Part shown: positions 1 through 7,438 of the stretch, in pieces
Layout: each line of letters starts with the position of its first letter
Position numbering within the stretch: position 1 is the first letter of the stretch
Assembly (NCBI GenBank): GCA_028284235.1
Contig: JANQSC010000057.1
Coordinates: 20,655-84,654 of the forward strand
DNA: 64,000 nt
Origin: Opitutaceae bacterium
GTDB lineage: Bacteria > Verrucomicrobiota > Verrucomicrobiia > Opitutales > Opitutaceae
Direction of reading: 5' to 3'
The notes under the pieces: model-generated
What the model was told of the DNA's origin: nothing
The model's input: the letters and a program-made list of their open reading frames with translations, nothing else
Database searches by the model: none
Program-made: the position numbers and the translations under genes

Positions 1-707
1 GCCTGTGTTTTCTCCACCCAAGCCGGGATCATGTCCTCGAACTCAAATCCGGGCTGACGGAACCCTGTGTCATTGTTCCCGCCAATTATCGCGCTGGGAA
101 TATGACTCAAGTCAAACGCCTCCGTCGGCTCGACAAGAACGCGACCGTTTTCCATGAACGCCCAAGCCGGCTTCGCCAAGCCAAAGTGGTAGCTAAATCC
201 CGCGTCCAACGCCGAGTAAAGCGCGGGAGCCTCCCAATCGATATTCTCCGGCGCCACTTCTCCCGAGGCATCTCGCAGCGCCCACTCGTGGCCCAAATGC
301 CATTTCCCAATCGCCGCGGTCTCGTACCCCGTCGACCGAAGCATTCCGGGCAGCGTCAAGCGATCCCGCTCGATTAAAGGCGGCGACGCGCCATTGAGGA
401 CTCCGCGCTTGAGCGACGTGCGCCACGCGTAGCGACCGGTCAAGAGCCCGTATCGAGTCGGCGTACACACGCCGGACGGACTGTGGGCGTCATGGAAGTT
501 GATCCCTTCCGAAGCAAGCCGATCCAAATGGGGCGTCGGAATCTTAGAGTCCGGATTGTTGACCGACAAGTCGCCCTGACCCAAATCGTCCGCCAAGATA
601 ATGAGGATATTGGGGCGTTCGTTCGCGCGAGCGTCCAAACTAAAAACAGCGCGGACAGATAGAAGCAGCAAAGCGGCTGCGACACGCGGGAGGGAAAGAG
701 AATTCAT
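1..707 (-). CDS. Secreted sulfatase (arylsulfatase family), 3' end cut by window edge
   Basis: The N-terminal 235 residues of a formylglycine-dependent sulfatase are visible; the rest lies beyond base 1. The ATG at 707 opens a typical signal peptide (hydrophobic AALLLLSVRAVFSL, then an ARA-type cleavage site near residue 27), so the enzyme is exported. The family start RPNILIILADDLG follows, with the metal-binding Asp pair at about residues 40-41. The sulfatase signature CTPTRYGLLTGR is at residues 81-92; Cys81 is the residue matured to formylglycine. The GKWHLGH block that supplies catalytic Lys and His comes further on. Such enzymes hydrolyse sulfate esters, commonly of algal polysaccharides, but the substrate cannot be told from this part. 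A separate maturase would be needed and is not in the window. Certain as to family. Confidence 0.93.
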   Translation of the reverse strand, partial: MNSLSLPRVAAALLLLSVRAVFSLDARANERPNILIILADDLGQGDLSVNNPDSKIPTPHLDRLASEGINFHDAHSPSGVCTPTRYGLLTGRYAWRTSLKRGVLNGASPPLIERDRLTLPGMLRSTGYETAAIGKWHLGHEWALRDASGEVAPENIDWEAPALYSALDAGFSYHFGLAKPAWAFMENGRVLVEPTEAFDLSHIPSAIIGGNNDTGFRQPGFEFEDMIPAWVEKTQ

Positions 708-824
708 GGGCGGGGAAACTGATTCATGATAAACGCCGATCGACGCGGCAAACGCCGGTCGGATCGAGGCGCAAACCTAGGTCAGGCGCCCCGCCCTGTC
801 CACCATGAACCGCCCCCGGCCAGA

Positions 825-1184
825 CTAGACCTCTTCTTTCCAATACCGGCTCAACACCCCGTCTCTGAACTCGAAAAAGAAGGTCTCCTTTTCGATCCGC
901 TCCGAGCTCGAGTCGATAATGAACAAGAGGTGCCCATGTCGCTTCGTGATTCGACTCGACGTGTATTTCAACAGCTCCCCGTCCTCGATTCCATTGGAAC
1001 TGTCCGGTACGCCCAGGGCGGAAATCAACCACGACTTGGTCGTCTCCCCAATTTGAATTCTGGATATGGTCTCCGAGCTGACTTTTGTTCCTTCTGTTCT
1101 TGAGTGGGAGTGATTCGACATCACGGAACAGCCCGTCAATCCGACGAGCGCGACAACTAGCAATACAACTGAACTGTGCTTCAT
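825..1184 (-). CDS. Small lipoprotein, BamE/SmpA-like fold candidate
   Basis: 119 residues. The N-terminus is a lipoprotein signal peptide with lipobox LTGC, the lipidated Cys being residue 19. The mature part contains the phrase IQIGETTKSWLISALGVPD, which resembles the 'I..G.T...V...LG.P' pattern of BamE/SmpA/OmlA-type small lipoproteins, followed by strands rich in aromatic residues (KETFFFEFRDGVLSRYW). That pattern suggests the BamE-like alpha-beta fold; a role in outer-membrane assembly would be a guess. It lies upstream of the sulfatase on the same strand with 117 bp between them, and is divergent from the AraC regulator. Start chosen at the only ATG that gives a complete signal peptide. 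Confidence 0.7.
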   Translation of the reverse strand: MKHSSVVLLVVALVGLTGCSVMSNHSHSRTEGTKVSSETISRIQIGETTKSWLISALGVPDSSNGIEDGELLKYTSSRITKRHGHLLFIIDSSSERIEKETFFFEFRDGVLSRYWKEEV

Positions 1185-1259
1185 AATTTACTGGGTCAAT
1201 CGTTAGAGTTTTGAGAATTACTTGACTGGGACGAAGCCAGACCGGCGCTTATTCAACCC

Positions 1260-1286
1260 AAGTTGCGACACGAAATAAGTTGCGAC
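1260..1286. promoter_or_regulatory. 10-bp direct repeat upstream of AraC-type regulator, candidate operator
   Basis: The decamer AAGTTGCGAC occurs at 1260-1269 and again, without mismatch, at 1277-1286, 17 bp start to start. It lies 28 bp in front of the regulator's ATG, between that gene and the divergent lipoprotein. AraC-family proteins typically bind tandem direct-repeat half-sites, so autoregulation, or control of the divergent lipoprotein and perhaps the sulfatase, is plausible. The exact repeat is seen; the function is inferred. Confidence 0.5.
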
Positions 1287-1314
1287 CGCTCCACTCGAAC
1301 CATAGCTCTAGTTC

Positions 1315-2121
1315 ATGTCGGACAAGGACGCATTCTGGATCGCGAAAAATGCGGATTTGCGACTCACCGCCACCCCCGTCCTCTATCACTGCGAGCCGAT
1401 CTGGAGCTGGAAGTCCGAGTCGCTTCCAGACTACGCAGTCTGGGGCATTCTCGAAGGTGAAGGCAGCCTCGTCCAAAACGAGCGACGCTACGCGCTCTCG
1501 CCCGGAATGTGCTTTCTCTTTTCCCCCAACGACAAGATCGAAGCCGCCCAGAACCCTATCGACCCACTGTCCCTCTTCGTCGCGCGTTTTGAAATTCTGG
1601 ATACAGAAGGACAATCCATCCCGAGCGACCACCTCGCGCTGCCCGCAGGTCCGGTTCGAGCGACCCACCCCTCCAGCCTCGAAGCGATCGCCAACCTCGC
1701 CCTCGCCTGGGATGCGGAAAACGAAATCGAAAACCGGATCCAAGACCACGCCTTGCGCATCCTCCTCCTGCTCATCGCCGATTCCGGACGCAACGGTTTC
1801 GACGAACGCATTCTCCACGCCTCCGCCTTGATCGACTCAGACCTCAGCCGGAAATGGACCCTCGAAGAGCTCGGGGCTGAGGCCGGCTTGTCCGCCTCCC
1901 AATTTAGTCGGCTCTTCATCAACCAGTTCGGCGAGCCGCCCATCCAGAACCTGATTCACCGACGCATGCGCGAAGCCAAGCGACTCGTGCTCGAAACCAG
2001 CCTCTCAATCGACGAAATTGGCGCAGCCGTAGGCTACGAAAACCTGAGCTTTTTCGAACGGCAGTTTCTCAAGCACGTCGGATTCGCCCCCGAAACGCTG
2101 CGCCGCAACCGCGCCATCTAG
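1315..2121 (+). CDS. AraC/XylS family transcriptional regulator
   Basis: 268 residues. The N-terminal ~150 residues form a cupin-like sensing domain (VWGILEGEGSLVQNERRYAL, then a glycine and proline turn typical of AraC ligand domains). The C-terminal ~100 residues hold the two helix-turn-helix motifs: WTLEELGAEAGLSASQFSRL and a second, SIDEIGAAVGYENLSFFERQF, ending in the usual recognition segment FAPETLRRNR. The length fits the family. The decamer direct repeat lies directly upstream. Proximity to a secreted sulfatase suggests control of polysaccharide use, but gene order alone does not prove it. The effector is unknown. The ATG has no Shine-Dalgarno sequence. Confidence 0.92.
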   Translation: MSDKDAFWIAKNADLRLTATPVLYHCEPIWSWKSESLPDYAVWGILEGEGSLVQNERRYALSPGMCFLFSPNDKIEAAQNPIDPLSLFVARFEILDTEGQSIPSDHLALPAGPVRATHPSSLEAIANLALAWDAENEIENRIQDHALRILLLLIADSGRNGFDERILHASALIDSDLSRKWTLEELGAEAGLSASQFSRLFINQFGEPPIQNLIHRRMREAKRLVLETSLSIDEIGAAVGYENLSFFERQFLKHVGFAPETLRRNRAI

Positions 2122-2218
2122 CCACTCGCCGGCCGAATCACGACGAACGGCATTTGCGCCGAAAAACCCGCGAAGCGCATTTGACACCCTCGACGGCCCT
2201 CCCTATAGCCACGACTCG

Positions 2219-3247
2219 ATGCAGAAAAACGCGGTTTTGCTAGTCAACTTGGGATCGCCGGAGTCCACCTCCGTTTCGGACGTCCGGACTTATCTGAGGG
2301 AATTTCTCTCCGACGACCGAGTCCTCGACACGCCCAAACCCATACAGCAATTCGTGCTCAATTGCTTCATCCTTCCCACTCGCCCCAAGCGTTCCGCCGA
2401 GGCCTACGAGAAAGTTTGGACCGACGAAGGCTCGCCCCTCATCGTCACCAGCCGAAACGTACAATCGCTCCTGCAGGAACGCATCGACGATCCCGTCGCG
2501 CTCGCAATGCGTTATGGAAAACCGTCCATCCCCGACACAATCGCCGAACTAAAGGAAAAGGGCATCGAGCGCATCCTCCTCGTTCCGCTCTACCCGCACT
2601 ACGCCATGTCCAGCTACGAGACGGTGGTCGTGCGGGTCATGGAGGAAGTTGCCGCCCAAATGCCCGAAGTCGAAATCGACACGGTCCAACCCTTTTACGA
2701 CGAGCCCGACTACATCGAAGCGCTGTATCAATCCGCCAAACCCTATTTGGAAACCGACTTCGATCACCTGCTTTTCTCCTATCACGGCATTCCCGTGCGC
2801 CATCTGACCAAAGCCGACTCCTCCAACGCCCACTGCCAAGTCGTCAAAGACTGCTGCGCCACTTGCAGCCCGGCCCACGCCACCTGCTACAAGGCGCAAA
2901 CTCTCGCGACCACCAACGCGTTCGTTAAACGAGCTGGAATCCCCGCGGAGAAGTACTCCATCTCCTACCAATCCCGACTAGGACGCGAACCATGGATCGA
3001 GCCCTACACCGACTTCGTGCTCCCCGAACTCGTCACGCAAGGCAAGAAACGCATCCTAATCATGATGCCCGCCTTTGTCTCAGACTGTCTAGAAACGCTC
3101 GAAGAAATCGCCATGGAAGGCAAAGAGGAGTTCCTCGAGGCCGGTGGCGAGTCCTTCCAAGCCATTCCCTGCCTGAACGAACACCCCGCCTGGATCGACT
3201 TCCTCGCCCAGAAAGCCCGCTCCCGCCTCGCGTCGGTTGCAATCTGA
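2219..3247 (+). CDS. hemH: Ferrochelatase
   Basis: 342 residues, normal length. Inserts Fe(II) into protoporphyrin IX (or coproporphyrin III) as a late step of heme synthesis. The family opening KNAVLLVNLGSPES is present, as is the Pro-rich LVPLYPHYAMSSYET. The catalytic His is in LLFSYHGIPVRHL (about residue 189), and the conserved acidic block FVSDCLETLEEIAMEGKE is near residue 290. A cluster of five cysteines (206, 212, 213, 216, 223) ends in the common bacterial ATCYKAQ motif. Clusters of this kind ligate an iron-sulfur centre in some bacterial ferrochelatases, so an Fe-S cluster is possible here. The gene stands alone, without other hem genes. Convergent with the glycosyltransferase, separated by a palindromic repeat. 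No Shine-Dalgarno before the ATG. Confidence 0.96.
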   Translation: MQKNAVLLVNLGSPESTSVSDVRTYLREFLSDDRVLDTPKPIQQFVLNCFILPTRPKRSAEAYEKVWTDEGSPLIVTSRNVQSLLQERIDDPVALAMRYGKPSIPDTIAELKEKGIERILLVPLYPHYAMSSYETVVVRVMEEVAAQMPEVEIDTVQPFYDEPDYIEALYQSAKPYLETDFDHLLFSYHGIPVRHLTKADSSNAHCQVVKDCCATCSPAHATCYKAQTLATTNAFVKRAGIPAEKYSISYQSRLGREPWIEPYTDFVLPELVTQGKKRILIMMPAFVSDCLETLEEIAMEGKEEFLEAGGESFQAIPCLNEHPAWIDFLAQKARSRLASVAI

Positions 3248-3267
3248 AGTTCTGCATAATCAGGTAG

Positions 3268-3327
3268 GGACGGACAGTGGTTCGACGAAGCTCACCATCC
3301 TGAGCCTGTCGCAGGACCAGGCCGTCC
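3268..3327. repeat. REP-like palindromic element between convergent genes
   Basis: A 60-bp imperfect palindrome. The outer arms GGACGG (3268-3273) and CCGTCC (3322-3327) pair. Inside, TGGT pairs with ACCA, CGAC with GTCG, and GCTCA (3290-3294) with TGAGC (3301-3305) around a CCATCC loop. It sits alone in the gap between the stop codons of hemH and the glycosyltransferase. From memory it resembles dispersed 'TTCGACGAAGCTCA / TGAGCCTGTCG' palindromes found in many genomes. No T-tract follows on either strand, so a plain intrinsic terminator is less likely. Confidence 0.6.
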
Positions 3328-3356
3328 GAACGCCCACTAAACACCACAATCGCGAT

Positions 3357-4523
3357 TCAAACCGTCGACGCAAACAGCGCGTCATACTTCCGCTTCACCG
3401 TCTTCAACGATCGTTCGAAGTCGCCCACTACGCGATCCCAACCAAGCTGTAACGCAGTCTCACGAGCCCGGACTCTTATCCCAGACATTGTATCCGATTC
3501 AAGACTACACGCATTCATCGCCTGATTTCGAAACGACGATTCGCAATCGAACGGGGCGACGAACCCATTGACTCCATTCTCGATCCATTCCCGCCCCGCC
3601 GCGTAGTCGTACGTCACAACCGCTAGGCCGGACGACAACGCTTCCGCGACGACATTCCCGTAAGTCTCGGTAATGCTCGGGAAAAGAAAAACGTCGCCCG
3701 AGGCGTAGTGGCGGGCCAAATCCTCACCCTTTCGCATGCCCGCAAAAACGATGTCCGGGTGGGCCTCCTCCAAGCGCGTCCGCTCGGGACCGTCGCCCAC
3801 GACCACCATAACCGCGCCGCCAGTCCCCGCGCTCGCCTGCCGAAACGCATCGATCGCCAACTCGATGTTCTTCTCGCTCGCGACACGACCCACATAGAGA
3901 AACACGCGGCCGTCGGGCTCGACGCCCCATGCGCGTCTCAAGCCCTCGTCCCGTCGCTCCGGAGAGAACAAAACCGTATCCACGCCTCTCGAAAGCACCC
4001 CCACGTTTTTGAATCCCACCGCCCTCAGAGCCGCGACCATTTCACGAGTGGGAGCCAGAGTGCACCCGCATTCGTTGTGGGTGATCCTCAAAAATACCAA
4101 GATGAAATCCCGAATGAGTCCAATCCGATAGTGGCCGGTGTACTGATGGAAGTTCGTGTGGTATGTCGAAGTTACCGGAATTCTCAATACGTGGGAAATC
4201 CACAGAGCCGCCATACCCAACGGCCCCTCGGTCGCGACATGCACCAGATCGGGTCCAAACTCGTTCCAGTTCTTCAATAGCCGGTACGCCTCGGGCATAC
4301 CCATTCTCAATCCGTTGTATCCAGGCAGCGGCACGCCAGGGACGATCAATTCGGAAAAGCCTCGATCTTCCCAATGCGACTCCGTTCGATCGCTCGGCTG
4401 GATAGGCCGGACGACTTGCACCTCGTGTCCACGTTCGGCAAGACCCGAAACCAGCCGACCCAAAGTCATGGATACGCCGTTTACCTCGGGAGGAAACGTC
4501 TCCGTAACGAGGGCCAGTCTCAT
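3357..4523 (-). CDS. Glycosyltransferase family 4 (GT-B), MgtA/SqdX-like
   Basis: 388 residues. The start MRLALVTETFPPEVNGVSMT is the hallmark of GT4 enzymes that glycosylate lipids (alpha-mannosyltransferase MgtA, sulfoquinovosyl- and digalactosyl-diacylglycerol synthases). It is followed by the N-lobe DLVHVATEGPLGMAAL, then TSTYHTNFHQY. In the C-lobe, FLYVGRVASEKNIELAI and VVVGDGPERTRLE bind the sugar nucleotide, and TETYGNVVAEALSSGLAVV contains the E-x7-E pair. No membrane helix or signal is present, so it acts at the cytoplasmic face. The likely job is sugar transfer onto a lipid or a glycan; donor and acceptor cannot be read from the sequence. Its neighbours give no pathway hint. Confidence 0.88.
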   Translation of the reverse strand: MRLALVTETFPPEVNGVSMTLGRLVSGLAERGHEVQVVRPIQPSDRTESHWEDRGFSELIVPGVPLPGYNGLRMGMPEAYRLLKNWNEFGPDLVHVATEGPLGMAALWISHVLRIPVTSTYHTNFHQYTGHYRIGLIRDFILVFLRITHNECGCTLAPTREMVAALRAVGFKNVGVLSRGVDTVLFSPERRDEGLRRAWGVEPDGRVFLYVGRVASEKNIELAIDAFRQASAGTGGAVMVVVGDGPERTRLEEAHPDIVFAGMRKGEDLARHYASGDVFLFPSITETYGNVVAEALSSGLAVVTYDYAAGREWIENGVNGFVAPFDCESSFRNQAMNACSLESDTMSGIRVRARETALQLGWDRVVGDFERSLKTVKRKYDALFASTV

Positions 4524-4551
4524 GACTGTGAAAAACCGGTTCCCGAAACGG

Positions 4552-5298
4552 CTACTGAGGAATAGGCGGCAATCCCAATTCCGCCGGGTCCGGACCCAGA
4601 ATCTCGAGCAATTCGACCTCGAATATCAACGCCGACGCTGGTGGCACGCCCGGCGTTCCCGCGTCGCCGTACGCCAGTTTCGCCGGCACGAAGAGCTTTA
4701 TCTTGCCCCCAACCCCGATCAAAGGAAGACCCTGCGTCCAGCCCGGGATCACGGATTTCAACGCGAAATCCGACGGCCCTTCCTTCCTCTTGTAAGAACT
4801 ATCGAATATCGTCCCGTCGAGAAACGTGCCCTCGTAATGGCAACGCACGCGGTCATTGGTACTCGGCCTCTCGTCGCTACCCGGATCAATGATTTGAAAA
4901 TAAAGCCCCGTCGCCAGAGACTGGTACTCGGGCCGACCCACCAAGTTGTCGAAAAACTCCAATTCCTCCGCCTTGTTGCGCTTCTTGTGCTCCTCCATGA
5001 CCTGCGCCTCGCGCTCCACGAAATAGGTCTGCATCGGGTCGATGGATTTCGACAAATCAGTCGGCGGGTCCTCGCGATTGACGTAGCGCTTCATGCCCCT
5101 GGCAATCGCGTCGATCTCCGCGTCCGTCACGTCCAAGCCGCCCAAGTTGAACCGTTCCGACAATAAGAATCCCCAGGTTTCCAGGAGCTCCATCGAAGTG
5201 AATTCCGCCACCTCCTCTTGCAACGCCGCGTCGGGCGATTGGGCGACCGCCGCAAAAGAGGCGGAACAAAGGGCGACCAAAGCGATCTGCTTTTTCAT
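4552..5298 (-). CDS. Secreted FKBP-type peptidyl-prolyl cis-trans isomerase
   Basis: 248 residues from the ATG at 5298, chosen because it follows a good ribosome site (CGAGG, 7 nt upstream) and begins the signal peptide MKKQIALVALCSASFAAVAQ; an in-frame ATG at 5325 would spoil the signal. The N-terminal part (about 25-130) is the helical dimerisation segment of FkpA/Mip-type proteins. The FKBP domain follows at about 140-240, with DRVRCHYEGTFLDGTIFDSS, the GWTQGLPLIGVGGKIKLFVP core and LIFEVELLEI. It probably works as a periplasmic folding helper. One of three FKBP-family proteins in the window. It lies 28 bp before the start of the glycosyltransferase gene on the same strand. Confidence 0.92.
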   Translation of the reverse strand: MKKQIALVALCSASFAAVAQSPDAALQEEVAEFTSMELLETWGFLLSERFNLGGLDVTDAEIDAIARGMKRYVNREDPPTDLSKSIDPMQTYFVEREAQVMEEHKKRNKAEELEFFDNLVGRPEYQSLATGLYFQIIDPGSDERPSTNDRVRCHYEGTFLDGTIFDSSYKRKEGPSDFALKSVIPGWTQGLPLIGVGGKIKLFVPAKLAYGDAGTPGVPPASALIFEVELLEILGPDPAELGLPPIPQ

Positions 5299-5437
5299 AA
5301 AATCCTCGTTTCCAATAAGATGCACTATTCCAGCGGCGGTGAATCAACCGCGATCAATACGCGATTTCGAGCCCCGGAACTGATAGGAGTAGCAAATTGA
5401 GTTGAATTGTAAACGACCAAAACCAACCTACAAGCCA

Positions 5438-7354
5438 ATGGAAAACGATACGTTCTGGATCAGCGACGACGGCCTCATCACCAGCTCCCGGGAAACCGAC
5501 GACGCAAACCGAATCGACCTCACCCTCACCTTCCGCCTCCCCGACAAAACCGAGGTCGAGCGGGCCCGAAGCCGACTGAAGAAAATCCAGTTCACCGAGC
5601 GCAGCTCCCTCGCGCGTATCGGTCTGGAAATCGTCGCCAAACGCGCCCCGCGACTCAATCGAGACCGACTCATCCTCGAGTGCGAAGCCTTTCCCTACGA
5701 CACGTCTTTCCCCTGCGCCCCCTACTTCAAGGAGCTCCTCAAACCCGGCACGCCCGCCGGTCGCGTCTTCTACGCCCCCGAATCGCAAAAACTCACTTCC
5801 GAGGAAATCTGGGAAGCGCTGAAAGACAATCGCATCAAATTGCCCGACACCACTTCCATCGACCGATTCGGCCGCGTGTTTCTCACTCCCCACAAAGTAC
5901 GCTACACGCTTCCGAGCACTGTTACCAAACGCGACCATCTCCTGCTCACCGGAGGCTACTACCCCCGGTCGTTTCTCGACAAGGTCCAAACGCGAAAAGA
6001 CATCGACGTCGTCGACATACCCCCGCAGTCGGGCTTGCTCACCAGCTGCTCCGTGTATCTTAAAGATCACTACGTCGTCCTGAACCGAGGAGACGGAAAC
6101 TTCGGACTCCACTCCGGAGCGGTTCTACTGGACCCGATAAAAACATGCGGCTCCAACATAATTCTCGAAATCTACAACCGAAGCGACCAGCCGTTGATCA
6201 ACCCCGTCGTATCGATCGAAGTCTATCACTCGCCCGGATTCGATCGTTCGCAGAAGGAAGCCCTGCGAGAGAAAAGCAAAACCTTCTACGCCAACCTCAG
6301 CCGCGTTTATACCCAGCTCGACGAAAACCCCAAGGCCCACAGCGCCAGCGTACGGCCAATCACCCGAATATCCGTCGGCGGTCAAAGCGCCTTGACCGAA
6401 AACCAGAGCCTCCTCCTGAATACCGATGGCGATTTCGCCAAGGAGATTCGACGAGTCAGCAAAGGCAAGCACTTCGGCCACCGAACCGTAAACCAAGCGA
6501 TTCGCAAAGGCGACCCGAAATCGGACACGCTCATCGTCGATACCTTTCCAAGTTTGACCGAGCACATCGAAATACTCGCTCGTATCCAAAAACTGAATCT
6601 CAAAAAGATCGTGTTCCGAAAAGCGAGCCCGATGCAGGATTTCTTCCTCTCCAGCTACGCTCACAGCCGATTGGAGACCTACGAGCAACTCGGGTTGAAA
6701 GTGTACTGGCACAACACGCATCTCGACGACATCTACCTGCACACCTACAAGCACGAGCACGGCTACTTTATAAAAGAAGCCGAAGTGGATCGCTTTCTCG
6801 CCTGCACGATCCTGGCATTCTATGGATCCGCCCTGGAAATGAACGAAGAAGAACGAGCCGCCATCACCTCGCTCGTCGAGCGCATGACCCACTTCTTCGG
6901 GCCCAATGTGGGGATTCTGACAGGAGGCGGCGAAGGCGTCATGGGGCTGGCCACCGATGTCGGCCGCTCCAACAATTGCCTCACCGGAGCGGCCTACCTG
7001 GAACTCGAAGCCCAGCCACCAAAGGTGGGTGTCGACTTCTTCAACTCCTTCCAGGAACGCAATCGGCACAATCGCCAAAAGTGGTTCCAAGTCGCCGACT
7101 TCTGCATCTTCAACCTCGGTGGAGCCGGAACTCTTGAGGAAATCGGAATCGAGCTCTGCAATCTCAAACTCGGAATCCGCCCGCGCGCGCCCTACGTCTT
7201 CTTCCATCCGAACTACTTCGACAGCCTCCAAAACCAACTCCACCTTATGGCCGAAGAGGGGCGCATGCCTGACTGGATCGAAGACTACCTGCTCTTCTCC
7301 GACGACCCCGACGAGATCGTGGAATTCTACCGGAAACGACTCCAAGTGCTGTAG
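5438..7354 (+). CDS. Large multidomain protein with C-terminal LOG (lysine-decarboxylase-like Rossmann) domain
   Basis: 638 residues from the ATG at 5438; a TTG at 5402 is possible but weaker. The C-terminal ~190 residues are a LOG/TIGR00730-type domain: ILTGGGEGVMGLATDVGR gives the nucleotide-binding loop, and FCIFNLGGAGTLEEIGIEL is a variant of the PGGxGTxxE motif with Leu in place of Pro. LOG enzymes release a base from nucleoside 5'-monophosphates, and related SLOG domains sense nucleotides. The N-terminal ~440 residues include a beta-rich first half and a second Rossmann-like segment (SDTLIVDTFPSLTEHIEILARI); I do not recognise them. Typical LOG proteins are about 200 residues, so this is a large extension. 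It lies 84 bp before purD on the same strand, perhaps linked to purine metabolism. Confidence 0.8.
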   Translation: MENDTFWISDDGLITSSRETDDANRIDLTLTFRLPDKTEVERARSRLKKIQFTERSSLARIGLEIVAKRAPRLNRDRLILECEAFPYDTSFPCAPYFKELLKPGTPAGRVFYAPESQKLTSEEIWEALKDNRIKLPDTTSIDRFGRVFLTPHKVRYTLPSTVTKRDHLLLTGGYYPRSFLDKVQTRKDIDVVDIPPQSGLLTSCSVYLKDHYVVLNRGDGNFGLHSGAVLLDPIKTCGSNIILEIYNRSDQPLINPVVSIEVYHSPGFDRSQKEALREKSKTFYANLSRVYTQLDENPKAHSASVRPITRISVGGQSALTENQSLLLNTDGDFAKEIRRVSKGKHFGHRTVNQAIRKGDPKSDTLIVDTFPSLTEHIEILARIQKLNLKKIVFRKASPMQDFFLSSYAHSRLETYEQLGLKVYWHNTHLDDIYLHTYKHEHGYFIKEAEVDRFLACTILAFYGSALEMNEEERAAITSLVERMTHFFGPNVGILTGGGEGVMGLATDVGRSNNCLTGAAYLELEAQPPKVGVDFFNSFQERNRHNRQKWFQVADFCIFNLGGAGTLEEIGIELCNLKLGIRPRAPYVFFHPNYFDSLQNQLHLMAEEGRMPDWIEDYLLFSDDPDEIVEFYRKRLQVL

Positions 7355-7438
7355 ACAGCGCCCTCGTATCGACCAAAGTTCTAGCGCGAATAACTTTTCG
7401 TTGCCTTCCCGATTTCACGCTTACTTTATCGAAAGCGA

